Of a DNA stretch of 64,000 bases, positions 35,947 through 44,469 are shown piece after piece (within the stretch, counting starts at the first letter, position 1; each line of letters opens with the position of its first letter). A program made the translations under genes and the position numbers. The notes under the pieces were generated by a model. It ran no database searches. It saw only the letters and a list, made by a program, of their open reading frames with translations, and was not told the origin of the DNA. The stretch is taken from assembly GCF_008831285.2 (NCBI RefSeq), contig NC_045147.1:24638981-24702980 (forward strand), given 5' to 3'. Source of the stretch: Nymphaea colorata (taxonomy: Eukaryota; Streptophyta; Magnoliopsida; Nymphaeales; Nymphaeaceae).

Positions 35947-38504
35947 TGGCTAAAGTCCGAGTCAGCATGATACATGTCCTTGCAACTTTCAAAACCGACT
36001 ACCTCCACAGACATGGACATCAGTAGGTTGTTCTTTCTACTAAGGGCGTCTGCAACTTTATTAAGCTTTCCTGATTGATGGCGAATGGAGAAGGTGTACT
36101 CTTGTATGAAATTAACCCACTTGACGTGACGAGCATTCATCTTCTTTTGGCTATGGAGATACTTAAGTGTCTCATGATCTGTAAACAAAACAAATTCTTT
36201 GTAGATTAAATAGTGTCTCCAATATCGAAGGGCCCGTACAACAGTGTAGAACTCCAAGTCATAGGTAGAGTACTGACATTTGGCTCCGCTTAGCTTCTCG
36301 CTATAAAAAAAAACTGGCCTCTTGTTCTGACTAAGCATAGCTTTGGAGGTATCACATTCTACCTCAAATACCTTAGTAAAGTCTGGTAAAGCCAAAATGG
36401 GGGCATGAGTCATACGATCCTTGATATTGCAAAAGGCATCCTCAACCGCTTGGGTCCACTTAAAAATCTCACCCTTGAGACACTCAGTGACAGGAGCCAT
36501 AATGGCATTGAAGTTTCTTATGAATCTGCGATAAAAAATGGCTAGACCATGAAAACTTCTGACATCGCCTATTGTTCTCGGCGTTGCCCAATCTACAATA
36601 GCTTGCACCTTAGAGGGATCAGCCTACACTCCTTCTGACGAAACAATGAACCCCAACAAGACAAGGTTCAAAGTGAAGAAACTACATTTTTTGGCATTAA
36701 CAAACTGTTTTTCCTTACGCAATGTCTCTAGAACTTGACATAGATGACCAATGTGATCAGTAATTGTGAGGCTAAAGACCAAAATGTTATCGAAGTACAC
36801 TACAACAAATTTTTCAATGTATGGCTGAAGGACTTGCATTATGACACTCATGAAGGTGCTGGGTGCATTGGATAATCCAAATGGCATGACTAGCCACTCA
36901 TAGAGCCCATCTCGTGTCTTAAATGCAGTCTTTCACTCATCTCCTTCTCGAATTCTTATCTGATGATATCCGCTCTTCAAATCAATCTTCGAGAACACTT
37001 GTGCTCCCTCTAGCATATCCAAAATATTATCCAATCTCGGAATGAGGAAACGATACTTAACGGTGATCTTATTGATAGCTCGACTATCCATGCACATTCG
37101 TTTTGTGTCATCTTTCTTTGGGGTTAGTAAAGCTGAAACTGCACACGGACTAACACTCTCTCGAATGTGACCCTTTAGCAACAAATCATTTACTTGTCTC
37201 TGCAACTCAGCATCCTCCATGGGGTTCATCCGATAAGCAAGTCGGTTGGGTAAGCTACTTCCTGGGACAAAGTCTATTGCATGTTGAACATCTTGGTTTG
37301 GTGGCAATCCTGGAGGCAGTTCATCTGGCACAGTCTCTTGAAACTCAGAAATGAGTGGTGCTACCTCTTTTGGAACGTTGATAAGATCATAGGCACAAGT
37401 TTAATAACCAAAGCATAGCAAAATTCATCTTCTTCACAATGATCCAAGAATTCTTTACCAGATAATCCCACAAAATTAGAGGGTTGTACTAGACGACCCA
37501 TTTGTTGTGTTGTGTTTTCTTTGGTGGGTAGCAAGACAACTTTTCGACCCTTGAATCTAAAGGAAAAAGTATTCTTGTGTCCATCATGAACGGTTTTCCT
37601 ATCATGTTGCCATGGACATCCAAGGAAAATGTGACAAGCATTCATAGGAACAACATTACACTACACTTCATCCAGGTAGTGAGGTCTCATTGAAATCTTA
37701 ATCACCGTTGAGTGACATGATTTTTCCCCCTTATTAAACCATGCCATCTTATAAGGTTGACTGCGCTTCTCTGGTTTCAGGCCTAGGGTTCAAACTGTAT
37801 CTGGGAAACTATGTTCTCACACGTACCACGGTCTACAATCACATCACAAATATACCCCACACTTGCATCGAGTTCTGAAAATGTTACTACGCAACTATGA
37901 AGAGTCTAATTTTCCTTTAGGTGCAATCATGATGTAACGAACTAACAAAAGGTTGCTGATGTCATCACCATCAAAGTGTATAGCATCATCCTGATCAGAA
38001 CTCGTGTCAGACGGGCCACTCGAGGTTTCCTTACCATCAGAATCTGGCAGTTCCTCTATAGTCTCTGCCAAATGAATTTTCTTTTGAGAATTTGGGCATT
38101 TTGAAGCTATGTGACCTAACTCATGACACCTAAAACAACGGATGGTCTGATTTGAACTACGAGTTTTAGACCGGGTGTTATAGGCTAGACCTGATTGCTC
38201 GCCTTTACCAGGAGAAGGCGGTACGGGTCTGGACTTAACAGGTTTTGAGGAGCTAGCTCCCCCGGTTGGAAAACTCGATTTGGGGCGATGCGAAGCGTCA
38301 CCCTTAGACACTCGGCTTTCATGCTTATGTTTCAAGGTTTCTTCTATGTTCATTGCATAGCTTCTTGCCTGATCTAGAGTATCTACTATGGTACAATTAA
38401 ATTCATCGAAAATAGAGGGACGAAGATCAGAAACGTACCTGGTAACCTGTTGACGCTCAGTTTCCATAATTTGGACACGCAGTGACAGTCGACGAAATTC
38501 TGCC

Positions 38505-38636
38505 GTGTAATCCACTACAGATCTCGAGGCCTGACGAAGATTGAGGTACTCTTTGTATGCCCTCTCAGCGTGTAATCTGCTACAAATCTTGAGGCCCGAA
38601 GAAGATTGAGGTACTCTTTGTATGCCCCCTCAGCGT
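38505..38636. repeat. Tandem duplication inside gypsy gag
   Basis: Two adjacent copies of about 66 bp, each containing GTGTAATC, CTACA(G/A)ATCT, GAAGATTGAGGTACTC and TTTGTATGCCC. They lie in the gag core just before the CCHC-containing frame. Confidence 0.85.
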
Positions 38637-39179
38637 GGTCCGATGGTACAAACTTGGCCTGCATCAACCTCTACATCTCGCTCCAAGCTTGCACCTGTCG
38701 CTGACCGCGTCGCTCATACGATCTCTGAAGCTCGAACCACCATGTCTGTGCAAGCCCACGCAGCCTAGTCACAGCAAGTGGCACTCTGTGATGCTCCTCC
38801 ACCTGGTGATAGTCGAAGAAGAACTGGACTGCATATGCCTAGCCAAAGTACTCCTGTGCGTCGAATCGCCCAACAAACTCCAAAAGGTCCAACCTCACCC
38901 CATATCTGGCAGGGCGATGTGGATGATCTGTTTTACACTTGTGTCGATGGTCAATTGGTCCTGCTGGATGCGCGCACCAAAACTCGCCATCATCTGAATA
39001 GGTTGAATCACTGTCATTCTCGGTTGGCGCGTGGTGTCGGTACAGCTCAACAGGAGGTGGCCTCGGGTGGGTCCGATCTATAAGGGGACCCATTAGCTGA
39101 CTCCTTCGCTGTGGAACCTGAGGAAGTGGCGGCTCCCTAACTGTGCCTACACAAAATGGAACTAGATCTGGGGCTTGGG

Positions 39180-39340
39180 TCACATGGGCAGTCGGATAGG
39201 GATATGGATATGAATTTGGGAGTGGATATGGGGCGTGAAAAGGGTTCTCATATGGATTTGGGTATGGGTTAAAGGACGGATTTGGATAGGGGTTTGGATA
39301 ATGGTTTGGGTTGGATTGGGTTTGGATCAGGTTTGCTCCT
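39180..39340 (-). repeat. Pro/Asn/Tyr low-complexity repeat in gypsy gag
   Basis: On the minus strand this codes for a run of YPNP-like units (NHYPNPYPNPSFNPYPNPYE, then NSYPYPYPTAH). Underlying it is an imperfect 6- to 12-nt repeat of the type GGNTTNGGNTATGG on the plus strand. Confidence 0.85.
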
Positions 39341-40621
39341 AAACTATTCGTCGGACCCAGAGTGGTTTGGGTTGGATTCTGGATCGGGTTTTGTGGATGA
39401 AAGGTTGGGTTTGAACTCGATCCAGAATCCATAAGAGAATGAGTCTGATTTTGACCCGGTCCGGGAAACAAAATGGATGGGTTCTGGGTCCAATTATGGT
39501 CTAGGGTGGGCCTTGGGGTAGGTTGGACGATAGAATCATAGGTTTGGATCAGATTAGGGGACACTAATGGATCCAAACCAGGTTGACAAGAGACATTTAA
39601 AGAGTTTGAACCCGGATTCGAACCCAAATCACTGTGGATCGGGCGATATGGAATTGAATCGGGTCCCTGGCCCGAGTCAGTTCGAATCGGTCTCAAAAGA
39701 GACCGGCCCGAATCGTTGGGCCTCTCGAGTTTTCTCGAGAGGGGGACGGACTTCCCCCTTTCCACCTGAGGCAGAAAGGGGAAACCCGCGGTAGAGGGAG
39801 GGGCGCTCACCGCCTCCCACCCATAATGGTGGGTGAACGACGGTGGCGGGCGACTCCCCCTCGAACCACGATCGATGGCGGGCGGCAGAACGGCGGGCGG
39901 TGGCTGGTCAGTCGGATGCGCCAACATATTTTGCCCCTCCGACGCTGCAAAGCCGCTGGCGACGTCCATTGCTCCACCACCGGTCAGCAACGTCGGCCGC
40001 ACCTCTCCCTGTGCGTCAGGAGGACCCAATGTCGACGGTGCTCCCATCGCCGGACATGATGCCCTCATTTTTTCACTGGTGGGCAGACCCACAAAGGCCA
40101 AGATTCCTGCCTGGCGATGGGAGGGCGCGGCTGGTTCTCCCCCTCTTCCATGTGAAAGCAGGGGAGCTCCGGCGGTAGGTCTTTGCATCGGTTTTACTAC
40201 ACCTGTCGGCAACAGGACTCCGGCAGGAACTCCTTCCCTTGGAACGTGACAGACTTCGTTTGCAGCCGGTAAAGCGGGATACTTTCGTGAGTTATTCTGC
40301 GTCTGCTGCAGAAATGACCATAGCATTTCTTTGATCTCGTCTTTGAACTCATTCTTGAATTCAAGGAGCCTTTCGTCCATCTTCCTGGTTGCAGCAGCAA
40401 GGTCTCGCCTGATGTGGGCGCTCTCAAATCCATGTTTTGTCAAAGTCTGTTGTATGTTTTCTTGATTTTCTTCTTCAGACTGCATGATTTCTGCATGATT
40501 TTTTTCATTTACATTGGATGCAAACTCTGCAACCTGTTTTTCTGTAGCAGCAGCGTCGTTTATCTTTTCTTTTTCCTTTGCTTCTTTTGTATCCATGGCA
40601 CAACAGGGCAGGGACGAGCCT

Positions 40622-40637
40622 CGCACTGATACCAATC
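40622..40637 (-). other. gypsy primer-binding site
   Basis: Minus strand TTGGTATCAGTGCGAG starts two bases inside the 5' LTR. It matches the plant tRNA-iMet primer site except for TG in place of AG. Confidence 0.85.
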
Positions 40638-41089
40638 TGACACAAACTAACTTGCAGATGAACGAAAACGAACTAAAGTACTTACACTAGAAGACATTAA
40701 GGAAGACATCTTGAAACAAAAAATAACTTTTAATTTCATTTGGCATCAAGTGTAAACAAAAAGAATTGTCGCCCATTTATAGAGGCGAGAGTAGCAACGG
40801 GTTGGGTCCTGTACAAGTGTGCGACCCAAATAGACCCACATAGATATCACATGAACATATGCACAAAGTGAATCACAGAATAACAAAATAACATATATAA
40901 CTCGAAATTACAATTCAACCCCTGGTCTGCCTCTAATATCTACGCAGAGGCACCTCCTCTCGAGTGTGCTCTGGGTCCATAGGGGATCCCACGGTTGAAG
41001 GTTCTTGAACTGCACTGATGCCCGAAGGTGGAACCTGAGGCGTAGAACTGAACCCAAGAAAGTGACGGGTCTGGTCCTGCCCTGCATCA
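40638..41089 (-). repeat. gypsy 5' LTR
   Basis: This 452-bp repeat pairs with 34246-34682. Its outer edge is directly followed by the GAAGG duplication. Confidence 0.93.
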
Positions 41090-41094
41090 GAAGG

Positions 41095-42080
41095 GCTTCT
41101 TGCTAGTTTAGACCAAAAGGAGAGTCCAGAACCTTGATGTCATGGAATCAAAAGATGAAGAGGGGACCACTGGGGTAGTCTGAAAATAGGCTAGAAGCCT
41201 TTGTAGGTAGCCCTAAACAGAATCAATTGCATCAACTTCCTTTGTCTGACGAAGAAGGATGTACATGCCTCAATGGCAGGCCTGCTTGGAATTTTCTATT
41301 TCAGACGTTTGGGAGATTATTAGGAGGAAAAACCCTCGTGAAGAATGAATAAAGTGGGCCTGGTATAACAGTCCCATCCTAAAGCAACCAGATTGTTGTT
41401 CTTCGCTAACAGGGTCAATTGCTAACGAATGAGAGGCTCCATAATCTAGGTTTTGACCTTGCCAGTAAAAGTATATTTTACGACAAAAACAGTGAATGCT
41501 CAGGAGTTAGCACCTTCTTCTCGACTACAATGCCTCAAATGCCTTGTGGAATATGGTTAATGATTGGTTTGCCAAGCCTTGCAAAATGAACAGGGATTTT
41601 GTGGATTTTTCCAAATGTTGATAAACCCAGTCTTTCAAGAGGGGTGGGCAAACAGGGTGTGGAAAGCATCTTTGCAATTGTGACATGGAAAGGATGGAGC
41701 TTGAGAACAAAAGCATTCAAGGTGCCCATCTGTTTTGTTGGGACTATATATAAAGTTGTTGAAGGGGAATGTGAAGAAGTTTCAAGCAAATTGTCCGTCA
41801 CAGGAAGCAAAAGATCAGGTCGACTAATTGCAAAGGTATGGTTGATGAGGGCATTGCCCTCAGCTCTCTTATTTCTAACAATGAAATGAGATCTGTATAG
41901 TTTCCACCTACTTATGGCACTGCTTTGGTAGGAAAAAAGGATGGCTAAATGGTCACAGGAAAGTTTAGGACTTTAGGCAGAATTAAAACTCTTGAAAACT
42001 GTTTGGAGGACCTGCAGGACATGTTTCAAGAATACATGGAAATTATCTTCTAACTTTAGTGTGACCACTAACATCAGCGG
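41095..42080 (+). pseudogene. LINE ORF2 3' remnant (zf-RVT region), right of gypsy insertion
   Basis: A frame at about 41297-41350 reads FSISDVWEIIRRKNPREE. After a frame change, 41420-41495 reads TNERLHNLGFDLASKS then IFYDKNSE. These are the two halves of the zf-RVT domain that follows reverse transcriptase in plant LINEs (F-S-V-K-S-x-Y ... T-x-x-R-L-x-x-x-G-x-x-x-x-x-x-C-x-x-C). The usual cysteines are partly lost and several stops interrupt the frame. The RT itself is absent, so either this LINE lost its middle or two separate LINE fragments flank the gypsy element. Confidence 0.55.
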
Positions 42081-42094
42081 CACTTTTAAGTTTC

Positions 42095-42585
42095 AACATT
42101 CCTTGAGCGAGATATTTTGAGAAGTCTCGTATCAAAGATTCTTGAAAATATTTTGGGGTTTGTAAGGGGGTTGGCTAAATAACTAGTTATCTTAGTTCCT
42201 AGCTTTTCCTATGGCATGCATAATGTTGATAGCTGGCGGGTGAGAATCTGCCAAAGTAGAAGCCCAAGCTTGGTGTGGGAGTGGCCAGCTTGTCACAGTT
42301 GGTGTTAGAGGCCAAGCTCAGCACTTGGGTATGGGGTTCCATTTACGTAGGCAAGTATGATTTAAGGGGGATGGATTGTACATTAAAAATGTTTAGTCTC
42401 ATATTTAAGATCTTGGAAATCTTTGGGGGTTTATATTATAAAGAGGTTAGCTAAATGATTGTTTGTCTTGGTTCCTAGCCTTTTTAGGGCAAAAACTGAA
42501 GTTGCTAAAGGCAGGTTGGAATCCATCAAACTATTAGCCTGGTTGTTGCGAGTAAAACCTTGGGGAGTGAGGTGGGGTTGTTACA
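42095..42585 (+). mobile_element. TRIM-like miniature LTR retrotransposon, copy 1
   Basis: A left LTR (about 42095-42297) ends in GTCACA. A degenerate primer site GTTGGTGTTAGAGGCC (42298-42313) and about 60 bp of internal DNA follow, ending in the purine tract TTTAAGGGGGATGGAT. The right LTR (42377-42585) starts TGTACA and ends GGGTTGTTACA. The LTRs share TCTC-TAT-AAGAT-CTTGGAAAT and a TTGGCTAA...TTGGTTCCTAGCCTTTT block. There is no coding capacity. This is the plan of TRIM elements. The left end is diverged and only approximate. Confidence 0.65.
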
Positions 42586-43044
42586 ATCAAAACCTTGGAG
42601 AGGTTCTCAGTGCGCAGAAGGTGAGAGTTGGCAAGAGGGCTGTATGAAAATTATTATGCTGTTTTAGAAGTGAACACTGCATTTCCATTTTGTTTAGTTT
42701 ATAAACAAAAGTTAGTTTATAAACATTTTTTTTTTGAAATATCTATCTACAAGTTGTGGTGTTTAAAGTGGAGTATATATGAACTCTGAAGAAGGTAGTA
42801 GAGCTCATATCTGACATGGATGTTCTTCTCCAAGGGTCAACAGCATGCTGATACACTTTGACTTATCTTTAGGACATCCCAACACTTTGACATGCCATGT
42901 CCTGCACATTCAGTAGCGCTCAAAGTTGAAAGTTCAAGAGAGTCGTGACAAGAGTCCTGTTGAAGCATGGGCCTCAGACTTGGGGACTTGGACATGTTAG
43001 ACCTCTAGGTGTTTACTTCCTGTTGATTTTTGCTCCTTCTATTT

Positions 43045-43831
43045 GTTTAATTGGATTGAACATTTGTTATTGGTCATTATCGTTTCCATGTCTCCCTTTT
43101 GGATCTCCCATGCATCACTCAATTATACAAGACCTATGATGATAATGTGCTGATAGAAACTTGGTCAGGTAGGCCTTGAATGCTCCTCAAGCTTCCACTT
43201 GAAAATCCTCTCATCTCTACAGACTATTGAATGTGTGTTGGTGGTAGATAACCACTGGGAAGGAAGATGGTGATCCTTTTGCAGACAATATTGAGTACAG
43301 GCATGGGCTCACTCCTCCAGTGAGGGATGCCGAGTATGTGCTTATCTGGAAAGTGGTGATTGTTTTTAGTTCTTTTTTTTTCTTTTTTCTTTTCTTTTTT
43401 TTTTTTTTGCTTTTGCATATCATATTGTGCTCATATTGACTATACAATGCAACCAGAATTTGTTAACAAGGTTGTGATATTGTCAACATTCTCATATTGT
43501 GCTCATATTGACTATACAATGCAACCAGGCATGTTTTTCTGTGGTACAATCTATGTTCAGTATTTCTTTTGAGCATCTCCACTGGTTGTATGATTATGTC
43601 CTCAGAATCAGAACGCTTTCGTGGGATTCAGATTCATCTTGGTTTCTGTGTTGGTTCTTTGGCATAGAATCTTCTAGTACTTCATTTAGATTTCTTGTTA
43701 GACCTTGACAAGTTACAGAGCAAGAAGATGCCACTGATGATGGCACTAAAAACAGACGTACACCATCTGAGAAGCGAGAGAATACTGCTACAAGAGAGGC
43801 CGATGATGATCCTGACAGAAGTGAAAAGTGA
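43045..43831 (+). pseudogene. TAF7: TAF7 (TFIID subunit 7) pseudogene, intron-retaining fragment
   Basis: Four blocks of plant TAF7 occur in order on the plus strand. 43048-43165 reads TFVIGHYRFHVSLLDLPC and then KTYDDNVLIET. 43225-43340 reads ADNIEYRHGLTPPVRDA, the family signature. 43447-43480 reads QPEFVNKV, corresponding to the PELVxxV segment. 43711-43830 is the acidic/basic C-terminus ending DDDPDRSEK and a stop. TAF7 is a subunit of TFIID that binds TAF1. The copy is dead: a TGA replaces the Gly codon before TFVIG, there is a frameshift between 43225 and 43260, the Arg-rich stretch after RDA is lost, and no N-terminal third is visible. Intron-like spacers with GT/AG remnants (GTATGT after RDA, CTACAG before 43223) show it is not a processed copy. 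Confidence 0.7.
43420..43528. repeat. 37-bp direct repeat
   Basis: Two identical copies, 43420-43456 and 43492-43528, of a segment that starts TCATATTGTGCTC and ends ATGCAACCAG, spaced 72 bp start to start. They lie inside the TAF7 pseudogene, next to a long T-rich tract at 43373-43410. Confidence 0.9.
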
Positions 43832-44469
43832 TTATTTTGATGATTGGTTGTGCGCATGTTGAACGAAGTATGGTTTGGTAGATGTCCCATGTAAAGGAGA
43901 AAACAACAAATGGACTTGCAATTCCAGCTGTATTATCTGAGAGACTGGCGCTTGGTAAGTCTGTCGATGGGTCGAAGTTATATGAACGAAGACGTGAGTC
44001 GGACAAACGGGAAACGGAGCCCCTAACGGAGAAGCAAGGGAGGAAATTGGTAACTGGCAACTAATATCTTGGCAAAACAAGGTTTTCCGTTCTGGAAGCA
44101 GCTTGGTGCCGACGCATTTGGGATAAGCAAAATTCTCATTTGATTCGAAGCTTTCAGATCTCACAACATCTGCAAACGCTTCAGTAGTTAGATATGGTAT
44201 GACAATATTCGACCAAAGACCATTTCGCTGGCATCCCCATTTCGTTCAAATGGCAATATCTTGATAAAGATTACGTTTTTTGGTGTTTAGGAGGACTGTG
44301 AAACTCAAGGAGGCGACACAGATCAAAGTCAGAGATAATTCATTTATTTTACATTAAGGTTTTCAAGCAGAAGGGAATTCTTTCGGCGGGCACGGTTTAC
44401 TACCAAACCGACCCAGAAAGGTCCACAAGACAATGAACATATTGTCGAACGTGAAGAAAGGAAGACGAA
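43832..44469. other. Convergent spacer between TAF7 pseudogene and DUF936 gene
   Basis: Non-coding by inspection. It holds the 3' UTR of the minus-strand DUF936 gene. Confidence 0.5.

Larger units (their letters stand above)
34711..40596 (-). pseudogene. gypsy gag-pol, degenerate
   Basis: Read from 40596 downward. A long N-terminal gag extension runs to about 38900, and the retrotransposon gag core covers about 38300-38900. A CCHC knuckle with C-x2-C-x4-H-x4-C spacing (CFRCHELGHIASKC) is near 38090-38130. A protease remnant VIVDRGTCENIVS lies near 37815-37850, with DRG where D-S/T-G is expected. The RT fingers/palm follow (KIDLKSGYHQIRIREGDE near 36935, [12 protein letters not shown] near 36850, then YFDN instead of YFDD near 36797). 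The RNase H has [20 protein letters not shown] (near 36130-36190) and KVADALSRK. The integrase core reads DFIVGIPK...VVVDKFSKM (35400-35530) and later PQAEFAYNNSVNRS (near 35150). In-frame stops or frame changes lie near 38838, 38670, 37792, 37665, 36932, 36625, 35660-35960 and 35310-35350. Confidence 0.93.
34246..41089 (-). mobile_element. Ty3/gypsy LTR retrotransposon, full length, inactive
   Basis: A complete 6,844-bp element on the minus strand. The LTRs are 34246-34682 and 40638-41089. The 5-bp target-site duplication is perfect: GAAGG at 34241-34245 and again at 41090-41094. The primer-binding region reads TTGGTATCAGTGCGAG on the minus strand just inside the 5' LTR, and a purine tract (CAGGGGAGAA) abuts the 3' LTR. 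The order gag - protease - RT - RNase H - integrase defines gypsy. Stops, frameshifts and internal tandem duplications make it non-functional. It sits in LINE debris, so it is a nested insertion. Confidence 0.96.

Noticed and set aside
39833-40249. 138-codon plus-strand open frame
   Set aside because: Shadow of the GC-rich gypsy gag extension on the other strand.
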